Of a stretch of DNA of 64,000 bases, positions 34,601 through 43,182 are shown one piece after another (within the stretch, counting starts at the first letter, position 1; each line of letters begins with the position of its first letter). Under the pieces are notes generated by a model. That model searched no databases, was not told the origin of the DNA, and was given only the letters and a program-made list of their open reading frames with translations. The DNA is from Microbacterium sp. SSM24 (lineage in GTDB: Bacteria; Actinomycetota; Actinomycetes; Actinomycetales; Microbacteriaceae). Both the position numbers and the translations under genes were made by a program. The DNA is taken from the NCBI RefSeq assembly GCF_025989145.1, contig NZ_JAPDNQ010000002.1:186001-250000 (forward strand), in the 5' to 3' direction.

Positions 34601-35728
34601 ACCCGACGCCTCTTCACCCGCGCGAACCCGGTGCGCGCCGCGCTCGTGACCAACACGCTGCTCAGCGGCGCCGGGTCGGCGAAGGAGGTGCGCCAGTTCG
34701 GCTTCGACCTGTCGCACGCGGGAGTTGCGTACGAAGCGGGCGACTCGCTCGGCGTCGTGGCCCCGAACTCCCCGTCCACCGTGGCGGAGTGGCTCGAGGT
34801 GACAGGCCTGGGCGCCCGGGAGATCGTCGATCTCGACGGCGAGGAGCGATTCCTCGGCGATGCCCTCGCGACCGCCCTCGACATCACCCGCATCACGCCG
34901 GACCTGCTCGCGTTCGTGGCCGAGCACAACCCCGATCCGGAGCTGAGCACCCTGCTGCGCCGCGAGAACAAGGGGCGCCTCGAGCAGTTCCTGTGGAGCA
35001 TGCACGCGGCGGACCTCCTGCGCGCCTTTCCGCCACGGGCCAGTGCCGAGGAATGGATGCCGGTCCTCAAGCGCCTGCAGCCGCGGCAGTACTCGATCTC
35101 GTCGAGCCCGAAGACGAGCCCCGACGAGGTGCAGCTGACGGTCTCGGTCGTGCGATTCGAGACCGAGACCGGGCGTCGGCGCGGGGGTGTCGCCTCGTCG
35201 TTCCTCGCGGATGTCGCCGCCGACTCCCCGCCTCCCATCTATCTGCAGAAGTCGCCGCACTTCCGTGTTCCCGCCGACCCGGGTGCGCCGATGATCATGA
35301 TCGGTCCCGGCACCGGCGTCGCCCCTTTCCGCGGATTCCTGCACGACCGACGGGCGGACGGCCACACCGGGCGCAACTGGCTGTTCTTCGGCGAGCAGCA
35401 CGCCACGAGCGATTTCTACTACCGCGAAGAGCTCGAAGGCATGCACGAGGACGGGTTCCTCACACGGCTGGACCTCGCGTTCTCGCGCGATCAGCGGCAG
35501 AAGATCTACGTGCAGGACCGCATGGAGGAGCACGGCGTCGAGCTGTGGCGCTGGCTGCAGGACGGCGCTCACCTCTACGTGTGCGGCGATGCGAGCCGTA
35601 TGGCGAAGGACGTGGACGACACCCTCGCGACGATCGCGCAGCGGCACGGCGGACTGTCGCGCGAGGCGGCGGCGGAGTACCGCAAGTCGCTCGTCGCGCA
35701 GAAGCGCTACGTCCGCGACGTGTACTGA
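31631..35728 (+). CDS. Assimilatory nitrate reductase fused to CysJ-like flavoprotein
   Basis: A 1365-residue fusion. Residues 20-730 are a molybdopterin oxidoreductase of the NasA/NarB type: an N-terminal [4Fe-4S] site (Cys23, Cys26, Cys30, Cys59), MoCo domains ([23 protein letters not shown]) and the MoCo-dinucleotide domain ([13 protein letters not shown]). Residues about 833-985 are a flavodoxin ([10 protein letters not shown]). Residues 990-1365 are an FAD/NADPH reductase ([35 protein letters not shown]). Electrons would run NADPH-FAD-FMN-[4Fe-4S]-Mo to nitrate in one polypeptide. It faces narK and lies near nirBD. The ribosome site is weak. Confidence 0.9.
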   Translation: MATIARPAEPASGAPVGELRTVCSYCGVGCGISVLPADAGSLARAVGDKAHPANAGRLCTKGATHVDLMHAPGRMTTAFVRPARGEDAVPVPHGTAIAEAGRRLRAIVDEHGPDSVALYVSGQMSIEAQYLSNKLVKGYLRGLHIESNSRLCMASAGTGYKQSLGADGPPGSYEDFDAADLFFVIGSNMADCHPILFLRMADRLKQGAKLIVVDPRRTATAERADLYLPIRPGTDLALLNGLLHLLVDGGAIDADFIAEHTEGWEAMPAFLADYTPQAVARATGLAEDDIRTAARWIAEAGEWMSLWTMGLNQSTQGTWHTNAICNLHLATGAICRTGSGPFSLTGQPNAMGGREMGYMGPGLPGQRAVFDAGDRAFVEDVWGLPAGTIRPEAGTGTIELYRSMAAGDIKAAWIICTNPVASVANRRTVIEGLEAAELVIAQDVFTETATNAYADILLPATLWVESEGVMTSSDRTMTLVPRAIDPPGDAHPDWLTICLVARAMGFDEGFGFASAEEVFDEIRRFWNPKTGWDVRGVGYERLRRGPVQWPAPPDDAEARHPIRYLNDGRSQSLHREADGTVPRLAFATPSRRAQFFARPHLGPRELPDDDFPWILNTGRLQHQWHTMTKTGRVGKLVKLNPDPFVEIHPQDAQAQAISAGDLVEVASRRGRVVLPAVVTDRVRPGCCFAPFHWNDEHGEYLTVNAVTSDAVDPASLQPEFKYAAVSLRRVGPGPSSAPGDANERMPHPGDAHAVLAGVVGQAPPALDEAERAYVSGFLRALEVAPVETGMVPVLPASAPLGAAPRAWLDGVLAGLYSRAPRGSGQTADVPGAVTVLWGSQTGNAEEVAVTCAATLTSRGIPARTVSMVDMSLTELSAARRVLVVTSTFGDGGPPDNATDLWTALNSDVAPTLGGLDYAVFAIGDPSYDDFCGHGRSIDERLSALGATALLPRVDCEPDYAEPAAAWLDRVIATFAEEAASVPTVAAAAPPTRRLFTRANPVRAALVTNTLLSGAGSAKEVRQFGFDLSHAGVAYEAGDSLGVVAPNSPSTVAEWLEVTGLGAREIVDLDGEERFLGDALATALDITRITPDLLAFVAEHNPDPELSTLLRRENKGRLEQFLWSMHAADLLRAFPPRASAEEWMPVLKRLQPRQYSISSSPKTSPDEVQLTVSVVRFETETGRRRGGVASSFLADVAADSPPPIYLQKSPHFRVPADPGAPMIMIGPGTGVAPFRGFLHDRRADGHTGRNWLFFGEQHATSDFYYREELEGMHEDGFLTRLDLAFSRDQRQKIYVQDRMEEHGVELWRWLQDGAHLYVCGDASRMAKDVDDTLATIAQRHGGLSREAAAEYRKSLVAQKRYVRDVY

Positions 35729-35744
35729 CCCGCTCGCGCGCGAA

Positions 35745-35773
35745 GCGGCCGCACCCGGAGTGGGTGCGGCCGC
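35745..35773. terminator. Bidirectional terminator hairpin
   Basis: A perfect 12-base stem GCGGCCGCACCC/GGGTGCGGCCGC with a five-base loop GGAGT lies between the convergent nitrate-reductase fusion and narK. It is symmetrical and so could end both transcripts. As usual in GC-rich actinobacteria there is no T tract. Confidence 0.8.
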
Positions 35774-35787
35774 GTCGGCGAAGGGGG

Positions 35788-37209
35788 TCAGATGCGCTGC
35801 AGCGCGAGCGAGCGACGCGGCACGACGTACACCAGGATGGTCAGGACCATGAGCCCGACGTACGCGGTGACGAAGCCGTAGAACGCCGCCGTGTAGCCGC
35901 CCGTCGCGAGCTGCGATGCGTTGAGGACCTGCGGCACCAGGAAGCCGCCGTATGCCCCGATCGCCGACACGAGCCCGAGCGCGGCCGCGGCCTTGCGCTG
36001 CACCCTGACGCCTTCGGGCGTGCCCGGCACGGCACCTGTGGCCAGCCCGCGCGCCGCGAAGATGCTCGGGATCATCCGGTACGTCGAGCCGTTGCCCATG
36101 CCCGTGGCTGCGAACAGCACGAGGAAGCACGCGAGGAAGATCCAGAAGTTCTGGAGCGACAGTGTCCAGATCAGCGAGAGGGCGCCGAGAGCCATCACCG
36201 AGAACGCGACCACCGTCACGCGCGCGCCGCCGAAGCGGTCGGCGAGACGCCCGCCGTACGGGCGGGCGAGCGAACCGACGAGCGCGCCCAGGAACGCGAG
36301 GGACACGGCGGCCTGGCCGACCTGGAAGGTCGAGAACGTCGGGAACTGGTCGGCGATCAGCTTCGGGAAGACACTGGCGAAGCCGATGAACGAACCGAAG
36401 GTCCCGATGTAGAGCAGGGCCATGAGCCACAGATGCGGCTCGCGGAGCGCCGCGGCCGAGCCCGCGAAGTCGGCCTTCGCCGACGACAGGTTGTCCATGT
36501 ACCGCCACGCGCCCCAGATCGCGACGAGGATGAGCGGGATCCACATCCATCCCGCGAGGGCGATGTTCAGGCTCGCGCCGGCTCCGATCGTCACGACGAT
36601 CGGCACGGCGAACTGCGCGACCGACGTGCCGAGATTTCCGCCGGCGGCATTGAGCCCCAGCGCCCAGCCCTTCTCCCGCTGAGGGAAGAAGTAGGTGATG
36701 TTCGCCATCGAGCTCGCGAAGTTGCCTCCGCCGACTCCGCCGAGCGCGGCGACGAGCAGGAGCACTCCGAAGGGCGTCTCGGGGTTGGACACCACGATCC
36801 CCAGCAGCACCGCCGGGATGAGGAGCAGCGCCGCCGACACGATGGTCCAGTTGCGGCCGCCGAAGATCGCGACCATGAACGTGTACGGGAACCGAAGCGT
36901 CGCTCCGACGAGGCTCGGGACCGAGATCAGCCAGAACAGCTGCGAGCTGGTGAGATCGAAGCCCGCCGAGGGCAGCATCACGACGACGATGCTCCACAGC
37001 TGCCAGATGATGAAGCCGAGGAACTCCGCGAAGATCGACCAGCCGAGGTTGCGTCGCGCGATCGCTCGCCCGCCGGACTGCCAGAACGCGGTGTCCTCGG
37101 GGTTCCAGCCGTCGATCCAGCGGCCGCGGCGGTGAACGAGTTCGACGGGTGCTGCCGCGTGCGGCGGCGCCTCGACCTCGGTCGCGGTTGCACTGACGGT
37201 CGTGGTCAT
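35788..37209 (-). CDS. narK: Nitrate/nitrite MFS transporter
   Basis: A 473-residue major-facilitator protein with a 65-residue cytoplasmic start and about twelve membrane spans. The nitrate signatures GGVGGGNFASSMANITYFFP and LGLNAAGGNLGTSV (the two NNP family motifs) are complete, so nitrate uptake and/or nitrite export at the membrane is well supported. ATG 37209 was chosen over ATG 37239 because AGGAGG lies four bases before it. It converges with the nitrate reductase gene. Candidate GlnR-type sites lie upstream. Confidence 0.92.
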   Translation of the reverse strand: MTTTVSATATEVEAPPHAAAPVELVHRRGRWIDGWNPEDTAFWQSGGRAIARRNLGWSIFAEFLGFIIWQLWSIVVVMLPSAGFDLTSSQLFWLISVPSLVGATLRFPYTFMVAIFGGRNWTIVSAALLLIPAVLLGIVVSNPETPFGVLLLVAALGGVGGGNFASSMANITYFFPQREKGWALGLNAAGGNLGTSVAQFAVPIVVTIGAGASLNIALAGWMWIPLILVAIWGAWRYMDNLSSAKADFAGSAAALREPHLWLMALLYIGTFGSFIGFASVFPKLIADQFPTFSTFQVGQAAVSLAFLGALVGSLARPYGGRLADRFGGARVTVVAFSVMALGALSLIWTLSLQNFWIFLACFLVLFAATGMGNGSTYRMIPSIFAARGLATGAVPGTPEGVRVQRKAAAALGLVSAIGAYGGFLVPQVLNASQLATGGYTAAFYGFVTAYVGLMVLTILVYVVPRRSLALQRI

Positions 37210-37276
37210 GACGCCTCCTGTGGTGAAGTGTGCCTTCACCGTATGAAGGGCGTGTTTCCGGCCCTCGACCCGCGCG

Positions 37277-37347
37277 GTTACTTCTGGGTCAAGGTTCGAT
37301 CACCGCCGTGCGCGGGTCGGGTGAGGGTCCGGTCACACGTCGGAAAC
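37277..37347. promoter_or_regulatory. Possible GlnR sites between narK and trmD
   Basis: GlnR boxes of actinobacteria are built from GTnAC-n6-GAAAC units repeated every 22 bases. GTCAC-ACGTCG-GAAAC at 37332-37347 is an exact unit. GTTAC at 37277 and ATCAC at 37299 are two a-type half-sites 22 bases apart, with a poor b-site. They lie 68-138 bases upstream of narK, which fits nitrogen control. The exact unit also covers the likely -35 of trmD, whose -10 TAGACT is at 37361-37366. Confidence 0.45.
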
Positions 37348-37373
37348 ATGACCGGATGCCTAGACTCGAAACC

Positions 37374-38051
37374 ATGCGCGTCGACATCGTCACGATCTTC
37401 CCGGCGTTCTTCGACGTGCTCGACGTGTCGCTCATCGGCAAGGCCCGTGACCGCGGCATCCTCGACCTGCGCGTGCACGATCTGCGCGACTGGACGCACG
37501 ACCGTCACCGCACCGTCGACGACACGCCGTACGGCGGGGGAGCGGGCATGGTCATGAAGCCCGAGCCCTGGGGCGAGGCCCTCGACGAGGTGCTCTCCGA
37601 CGACGCGGTGCTGCTGGTCCCGTCGCCGGCAGGCGAGCGGTTCACCCAGTCGATGGCGCGGGAACTGGCCCAGGAGCAGCACCTCGTGTTCGCCTGCGGA
37701 CGCTACGAGGGCATTGATCAGCGCGTCGTGGACCACTATGCGGCGCGCGGTCGCGTCCGGCTGGTGAGCCTCGGCGACTACGTGCTCAACGGCGGCGAGG
37801 TCGCCGCGATGGCCGTCGTCGAGGCGGTGTCCCGGCTCGTGCCTGGAGTGGTCGGCAATCCCGAGAGCCTCGTCGAGGAATCGCATGAGGACGGGTTGCT
37901 GGAGTACCCGAGCTACACCAAGCCCGCCCAGTGGCGCGGTCACGAGGTGCCGCCGATCCTGCTGAGCGGCAACCACGGCGCGATCGCGGCGTGGCGTCGC
38001 GATCAGAGTCTCGAGCGGACGCGCACCCACCGGCCGGACCTGCTGCCCTGA
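37374..38051 (+). CDS. trmD: tRNA (guanine(37)-N1)-methyltransferase
   Basis: Methylates G37 of tRNAs to prevent frameshifting. The 225-residue SPOUT enzyme begins [16 protein letters not shown] and shows [47 protein letters not shown] and EYPSYTKP, all family blocks including the knot. ATG 37374 lies seven bases after TAGACT (37361-37366), so it probably has its own leaderless promoter and is not part of the rpsP transcript. rplS, its usual neighbour, is 14.5 kb away. Confidence 0.95.
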   Translation: MRVDIVTIFPAFFDVLDVSLIGKARDRGILDLRVHDLRDWTHDRHRTVDDTPYGGGAGMVMKPEPWGEALDEVLSDDAVLLVPSPAGERFTQSMARELAQEQHLVFACGRYEGIDQRVVDHYAARGRVRLVSLGDYVLNGGEVAAMAVVEAVSRLVPGVVGNPESLVEESHEDGLLEYPSYTKPAQWRGHEVPPILLSGNHGAIAAWRRDQSLERTRTHRPDLLP

Positions 38052-38055
38052 GCAG

Positions 38056-39201
38056 TCAGGCGGATGTCTCGGCGGGATCGAGCACGTTGAGCCGGTAGCC
38101 GCGCTTGACGACGGTTTTGATCAGGTCCGGCACGCTGAGCGCCTCGCGCACGCGCGCGACCGCCATCTCGACGGCATGGGTGTTCTCGTTCGACCGGGGA
38201 AGTGCGCTCTGGAGGCGCTGCCGGGAGACGACCCCGCCACCGGCCTCGAACAGCGCGGCGAGCACGTCGGCACCGGTGCGCGAGAGCGGCACGTGGATGC
38301 CGTCGAGAACGGCGCCCGAGCTGCGGAGCTCGAGTCGCCCCGCGGTGGTCGGCAGCGAGGCGGTGTGGCCCCCTCCGAAGTGCGTCACGACGGCGCGCAC
38401 GAGCGAGCCGAGGCGCCCGCGCTCCGCGATGAGCGGCGTGATGCCGACGTCGACCAGCGGTCCCGCCGTGATGGGTCCGACCGCGGCCATGAGGACGCGC
38501 CCCGTCCGCGTGAGCGCGACGATGTCGTCGAGGACGCCCTCGCGCGCCGCGGCGGCGAGCCATTCGGCGGCGCCGGGGGCCGACGTGAAGAGCACCGCAT
38601 CGACGTCTCCCTGGGCTGTGGCGGTGACCGATCGGCAGACCGCGACGGCGTCGGGCGGTGGTCCCCACCGGTAGACGGTGAGACTGACGACGTCCGCGCC
38701 GGCGTCCGCGAAGAGCTCGTCGAGCCCGTCGGCGCCCGAGCCGTGATGCTGCACGGCGATGCGGCGACCGCCGACCCCCTCCGCGAGCAGGTACTCGCCG
38801 AGCTCGGTGGAGGTCTCCGACTCCGCCACCCAGTCGGCCGTGAGGCCCGCCTGCTGGATGGCACCGCGCGCCTTAGGACCGCGGGCGACGATCTGCGCGC
38901 CATCGAGCGCAGCCTGCAGCTCGTCCAGGAGCCCCGCCTCGTCGGCGGCCTCCATCCACCCGCGGAATCCCACACCGGTCGTCGCCACGACGACCTCGGG
39001 CGGGTGCGCGATCAGTTCGCGGGTCCTCGCGATCAGCGCGTCGTCGTCGATGTGCGGAACGATCGTCAGGGCCGGGGCGTGGCGCACCGTCGCTCCATGA
39101 CGCTCGAGGGCGGCCGCGAGTTCGAGGGATCTCCGGTCCACGGCGATCACGAACGTGCAGCCGTCGAGAGCGGCGGAGAGCGCGGGACGTGCGGCCGTCA
39201 C
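38056..39201 (-). CDS. hemD: Uroporphyrinogen-III synthase with C-terminal winged helix
   Basis: A 381-residue protein. Residues 1-265 are HemD-like (LAAALERHGATVRHAPALTIVP, TTGVGFRGWMEA, VDAVLFTSAPGAAEWL), the enzyme that cyclises hydroxymethylbilane for siroheme and heme. Residues about 285-378 form an OmpR-type winged-helix domain (LSRTGADVLAALFEAGGGVVS, then VVKRGYRLNVL). The combination is known in actinobacteria near nir genes and may be a regulator that kept or lost enzyme activity. GTG 39201 starts four bases after the cobA stop. Converges on trmD. Confidence 0.82.
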   Translation of the reverse strand: MTAARPALSAALDGCTFVIAVDRRSLELAAALERHGATVRHAPALTIVPHIDDDALIARTRELIAHPPEVVVATTGVGFRGWMEAADEAGLLDELQAALDGAQIVARGPKARGAIQQAGLTADWVAESETSTELGEYLLAEGVGGRRIAVQHHGSGADGLDELFADAGADVVSLTVYRWGPPPDAVAVCRSVTATAQGDVDAVLFTSAPGAAEWLAAAAREGVLDDIVALTRTGRVLMAAVGPITAGPLVDVGITPLIAERGRLGSLVRAVVTHFGGGHTASLPTTAGRLELRSSGAVLDGIHVPLSRTGADVLAALFEAGGGVVSRQRLQSALPRSNENTHAVEMAVARVREALSVPDLIKTVVKRGYRLNVLDPAETSA

Positions 39202-39205
39202 GGTT

Positions 39206-39961
39206 TCAGCCGCCGAGCCCGGAGTTCGCCGCGAGCAGGTCGGGGACGAGCAGGCCGGCGCGCGCGACCTCGCCGACCACGATGACCGCTGGGTTGCGCA
39301 CACCGATGCGCCCGGCATCGAGCACGATCGCCCCGAGCGTGCTGCGGGTCGTTCGCTGGTCGGCGTGGTGGCCGCGCTCGACGACCGCCACCGGACGATC
39401 GGGTGAGACCCCCGCGCGGAGGGCGTCCGCGACCAGCCGCGGAAGCGCCCCGACGCCCATGAGGATCACCGTCGTGACGGTGTCTTCGCCGAGTGCGGCG
39501 AGCGTCGCCCCGGTGATCTCGGACTGGCCGTTGACGATGTGAACGGCGGACGCGATGCCGCGATGGGTGACCGGGATGCCTGCCGCCTCGGGCACCGCGA
39601 CGGCGCTCGTGACGCCGGGGACGACCGAGACCGGAACACCGGCGGCCAGACAGGCGATCACTTCCTCGCCACCTCGGCCGAAGACGAACGGGTCGCCGCC
39701 CTTCAGTCGCACGACGTGCTTGCCGGCGCGTGCGCGGTCGACGAGGAGCGCGTTGATCTCCTCCTGCGGGACCGGGTGGTGGCCAGGGAGCTTGCCGACG
39801 TCGACGACCTCCACGTCGGGCGCCAGATGCCGGCGGAGGTCGGTGGGGCCGAGCCGGTCCATCACGACGACGTCGGCCTGCAGGAGCAGGCGCCAGGCGC
39901 GCACCGTCATCAGATCGATCGGCCCGGGACCGCCGCCCACCAGGTCCACCCGGCCGTTCAC
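39206..39961 (-). CDS. cobA: Uroporphyrinogen-III C-methyltransferase
   Basis: Makes precorrin-2 from uroporphyrinogen III with two S-adenosylmethionines, feeding siroheme for NirB. The 251 residues contain VDLVGGGPGPIDLMTVRAW near the start, VRLKGGDPFVFGRGGEE and VVPGVTSAVAVPEAAGIPVTHRG, the canonical CobA/SUMT motifs. It has the methylase alone, without the CysG dehydrogenase/ferrochelatase part, which is not visible in this window. GTG 39961 overlaps the nirD stop by GTGA, and hemD follows. Confidence 0.93.
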   Translation of the reverse strand: MNGRVDLVGGGPGPIDLMTVRAWRLLLQADVVVMDRLGPTDLRRHLAPDVEVVDVGKLPGHHPVPQEEINALLVDRARAGKHVVRLKGGDPFVFGRGGEEVIACLAAGVPVSVVPGVTSAVAVPEAAGIPVTHRGIASAVHIVNGQSEITGATLAALGEDTVTTVILMGVGALPRLVADALRAGVSPDRPVAVVERGHHADQRTTRSTLGAIVLDAGRIGVRNPAVIVVGEVARAGLLVPDLLAANSGLGG

Positions 39962-40341
39962 GACTGCGCCTCCCAGCGCACGAGCACCTGGTCGTCGCTG
40001 ATCGTGACGGGCCACACGTGGAGGGCGACGGGGTCCTTGCCCTGCGCGTCGAGGCACGCACCGGTGCGCAGATCGAAGACCTGCTTGTACATGGGGGATG
40101 CCACGGTGGGAGCATCCTGTCGTGTGCCGACGATGCCGCGCGAGATCACGTGCGCGCGGCTGTACGGATCGAAGTTCGACACCGCATGCACGCGGCCGCT
40201 GTGGAGCAGGAAGAGGGCGATCTGCGTTCCCCCGAGCAGCGCAGCCCGGCCCCGCTCGACTTCCAGGTCGTCCAGCGCGCAGATGCGCACCCACCCGTCC
40301 GGGGCGGCTGTCGTCGTGGTCTGCGGGTCGACGAGGGTCAT
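39958..40341 (-). CDS. nirD: Nitrite reductase small subunit
   Basis: A 127-residue NirD, a Rieske-fold subunit of assimilatory nitrite reductase. It shows the fold (AVSNFDPYSRAHVISRGIVG, SPMYKQVFDLRTGACLD) but without Rieske cysteine/histidine ligands, as is usual for NirD. ATG 40341 overlaps the nirB stop by ATGA, so the two subunits are coupled. Confidence 0.93.
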   Translation of the reverse strand: MTLVDPQTTTTAAPDGWVRICALDDLEVERGRAALLGGTQIALFLLHSGRVHAVSNFDPYSRAHVISRGIVGTRQDAPTVASPMYKQVFDLRTGACLDAQGKDPVALHVWPVTISDDQVLVRWEAQS

Positions 40342-42995
40342 CGGCGCACCTCCAGGATCGTTCCGGCGATGAGGACGCCGCCGCTCTCGCGCTCGGCGTC
40401 CGTGGCTGGGCGCGCCTGCCCGCGTTCGGCGGTGTACGCGAGAGACGGGTCGGGCGTGGTCGGTGCGTTCACGAACGATGCGAAGCGACGCAGCTTCTCG
40501 GGGTCGTCGAGCGTCGCCCGCCATTCGTCCTCGTACGAGCCGATGTGCGCCGTCATCGCGGCATCCAGGTCGGCGCAGATGCCGAGGCTGTCATCGAAGA
40601 TCACCGACCGGAGGCCGTCGATCCCGCCCTCGAGCTCCTCGAACCACGGCGCCGTGCGCTGGAGGCGGTCGGCGGTGAAGATGTAGTACATCAGGAAGCG
40701 GTCGATCGCCGTGAGCAGTGCCGCGTCGTCGAGCCCCTCCGCGAGAAGCACGGCGTGCCGGGGAGTGAAGCCGCCGTTCCCGCCGACGTACATGTTCCAG
40801 CCGGCCTCCGTGGCGATGACGCCCACGTCTTTCCCGCGAGCCTCGGCGCACTCGCGCGCGCACCCCGAGACGCCGAGCTTGAGCTTGTGCGGGGATCGCA
40901 GCCCGCGGTAGCGCAGCTCGAGCTGCACCGCCATCCCGACGGAGTCCTGCACGCCGTAGCGGCACCACGTCGAGCCGACGCAGGACTTCACCGTGCGCAG
41001 CGACTTGCCGTACGCGTGACCCGATTCGAAGCCGGCGTCCACGAGCCGCTTCCACACGTCGGGGAGCTGCTCCAGTCGTGCCCCGAACAGGTCGATGCGC
41101 TGGCCGCCGGTGATCTTCGTGTAGAGCCCGAAGTCCCGCGCCACCTCGCCGATGACGACGAGGCCGTCGGGGGTGATCTCACCCCCGGGGATCCGGGGCA
41201 CCACCGAGTAGCTGCCGTCCTTCTGCAGGTTCGCCATCACGTGATCGTTGGTGTCCTGCAGTGCGGCGTTCTCGCCGTCGAGGACGTGGCGCCCGACGAG
41301 GGTCGACAGGATGCTGGCGAGCGCGGGCTTGCAGATGTCGCACCCGCGGCCCGTGCCGAATCGGTCGATCACGGCGCTGAACGTCGTGAGTCCCGACACC
41401 CGCACGGCGTCGAAGAGCTGGCGGCGCGAGAGCGCGAAGTGCTCGCACAGCGCGGAGCTGAGCGCGGCGCCCGACTTCGCGAGCTCGGTCCCGACGATCT
41501 TCTTGACCATCATCACGCACGAGCCGCACGCCGCACCGGCTTTCGTGCACGACTTCACCGCGGCGACATCCGCGCAGCCCTCCTCGTGCACCGCGTGACG
41601 GATCGTGCCGGCCGTGACGCTGTTGCACGAGCAGACGAGCGCGTCGTCGGGCAGGTCGCCGCCGGGCGCCGCGACCCCGCCCTCGGGCATCAGGTAGGCG
41701 GCCGGATCGCCGCCCAGGGCGCCGCCGACGAGCGGACGCAGCGACCCGTACGCCGACGCATCGCCCACGAGGATGCCGCCGAGCAGCGTCTTCGCGTCGT
41801 CGGAGAGCACGAGCTTCTTGTAGACGCCGGCGACGGGGTCGGCGTAGACGACATCCAGCGCGCCCGGCGTCTGCGCGAAGGCGTCGCCGAAGCTCGCGAC
41901 GTCGACGCCCGAGAGCTTGAGCTTGGTGGACAGGTCGTAGCCGGGGAAGGATGCGTCGCCGCCGAGGAGTCTCGTCGCCGCGACCTCCGCCATCGCGTAA
42001 CCCGGTGCGACCAGCCCGACGCACATGCCGTCGAAGTTGGCCACCTCGCCGATCGCCAGGATCCGCGGATCCGAGGTGCGGCATCCGTCGTCGATGAGGA
42101 TGCCGCCGCGTTCATGCACCGCGAGGTCCGCGCTGCGTGCCAGCTCATCGCGCGGCCGGACTCCCACGGTGAACACGACGACGTCGGTGCGTTCGTAGCC
42201 GCCGTCGCGGAACTCGAGTCCCGTCACGCTTCCGCTGCGATCCGCGTCGAGGCGCGTCGTGACCGCGCCCGTCTTCACCGCGATGCCGCGCGACTGGATC
42301 AGTCTGCGCAGCGCATCGCCCGCGGGGAGATCGAGCTGAGCCGACATCAGGCGGTCGGAGGACTGCACCACGGTGCACCGGACGTCGAGTCCCTGCAGCG
42401 CTCCGGCGGCTTCGAGGCCGAGGAGCCCGCCGCCGATGACGGTGCCGGTCAGCGGACGACCGAGCTCGCGCGAGCGGCGCTCCACGAACGCCCGGAGGTT
42501 CTCGACGTCGTCGAGGGTGCGATAGACGAAGCATCCGTCCCACCCGAAGCCGTCGACGGCGAGGCGCGCCGCGTACGAGCCCGTCGCGAGCACGAGGTGG
42601 TCGTAGGCGACGCTGAGACCGCGCTTGGTCGTCACGCGCCGGGCAGAGCGATCGATGCGCGCCACCGGGTCGCCACGGACGAATCGGACGCGGTCGTCCT
42701 CGAGGACGCTCCGATCGAGCGTGAGGTCGTCGGGGGTCGACCCGCCGAAGAACGAGGTGAGACCGACACGGTCGTACGGATGCCGGTCCTCTTCGCCGAT
42801 CACGGTGATGCGCCAAGGTCCCTTGGCGCGCGCCAGGAGACTCTCCGCGAATCGGTGGGCCACCATGCCCGCGCCCACGACCACGACGTGCGTCGTGACG
42901 GGCGCGGTGGAGCTCATGGCGTCACGGTACGCGGGCGATGTTGCGGGGGAGTCAGCGCCATGTTTCGGGCTGTCGACGGGGTCGCGATGAGTCAT
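40338..42995 (-). CDS. nirB: Nitrite reductase [NAD(P)H] large subunit
   Basis: Reduces nitrite to ammonium in the cytoplasm. Its 885 residues hold an FAD/NAD(P)H domain (VVVVGAGMVAHRF near 35-48), a BFD-like [2Fe-2S] domain (CSCNSVTAG near 453, then CGSC) and the siroheme-[4Fe-4S] domain with STWCRYGVQDS and GVSGCARECAEA (about 675-730). I chose ATG 42995 because GAGGAG sits five bases upstream; the alternative ATG 42917, where homology begins, has none. The extra 26 residues are a Pro/Ser-rich lead. A GlnR-like repeat lies 53-90 bases upstream. Confidence 0.94.
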   Translation of the reverse strand: MTHRDPVDSPKHGADSPATSPAYRDAMSSTAPVTTHVVVVGAGMVAHRFAESLLARAKGPWRITVIGEEDRHPYDRVGLTSFFGGSTPDDLTLDRSVLEDDRVRFVRGDPVARIDRSARRVTTKRGLSVAYDHLVLATGSYAARLAVDGFGWDGCFVYRTLDDVENLRAFVERRSRELGRPLTGTVIGGGLLGLEAAGALQGLDVRCTVVQSSDRLMSAQLDLPAGDALRRLIQSRGIAVKTGAVTTRLDADRSGSVTGLEFRDGGYERTDVVVFTVGVRPRDELARSADLAVHERGGILIDDGCRTSDPRILAIGEVANFDGMCVGLVAPGYAMAEVAATRLLGGDASFPGYDLSTKLKLSGVDVASFGDAFAQTPGALDVVYADPVAGVYKKLVLSDDAKTLLGGILVGDASAYGSLRPLVGGALGGDPAAYLMPEGGVAAPGGDLPDDALVCSCNSVTAGTIRHAVHEEGCADVAAVKSCTKAGAACGSCVMMVKKIVGTELAKSGAALSSALCEHFALSRRQLFDAVRVSGLTTFSAVIDRFGTGRGCDICKPALASILSTLVGRHVLDGENAALQDTNDHVMANLQKDGSYSVVPRIPGGEITPDGLVVIGEVARDFGLYTKITGGQRIDLFGARLEQLPDVWKRLVDAGFESGHAYGKSLRTVKSCVGSTWCRYGVQDSVGMAVQLELRYRGLRSPHKLKLGVSGCARECAEARGKDVGVIATEAGWNMYVGGNGGFTPRHAVLLAEGLDDAALLTAIDRFLMYYIFTADRLQRTAPWFEELEGGIDGLRSVIFDDSLGICADLDAAMTAHIGSYEDEWRATLDDPEKLRRFASFVNAPTTPDPSLAYTAERGQARPATDAERESGGVLIAGTILEVRR

Positions 42996-43047
42996 GGGTT
43001 CTCCTCACGGGCGGACATCTCGATGACGCCGACGGTACGAGGGCGGT

Positions 43048-43085
43048 GTTTCACCGCCGATCGCGCGCGGTTTCCCCGAGCGAAC
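43048..43085 (-). promoter_or_regulatory. Possible GlnR box upstream of nirB
   Basis: Read on the minus strand, two GAAAC half-sites are spaced exactly 22 bases apart (complements at 43048-43052 and 43070-43074). They are preceded at the right distance by GTTCG and CGATC, which are poor a-sites. This is the b-site periodicity of the actinobacterial nitrogen regulator GlnR, upstream of the nitrite-reductase operon. The weak a-sites make the call uncertain. Confidence 0.45.
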
Positions 43086-43182
43086 GTCTTCCTCACAGGC
43101 GGCGGGTCCGTGATGTGAGACGAGGTGGTCGAGCAGAGCGAGTGCTCTTGCCGAGATCGCGGAAGAGGAGGATTCTCGCTGC

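Noticed and set aside
34525..37557. Plus-strand frame of about 1000 codons crossing the nitrate reductase, narK and trmD
   Set aside because: It passes through a strong terminator hairpin and three real genes in other frames, with low-complexity composition.
42915..42917. nirB start at ATG 42917
   Set aside because: Homology starts near here, but no ribosome site precedes it, whereas ATG 42995 has GAGGAG at five bases.
40098..43118. Plus-strand frame of about 1000 codons opposite nirB
   Set aside because: Antisense to nirB, which has every expected motif; no ribosome site.
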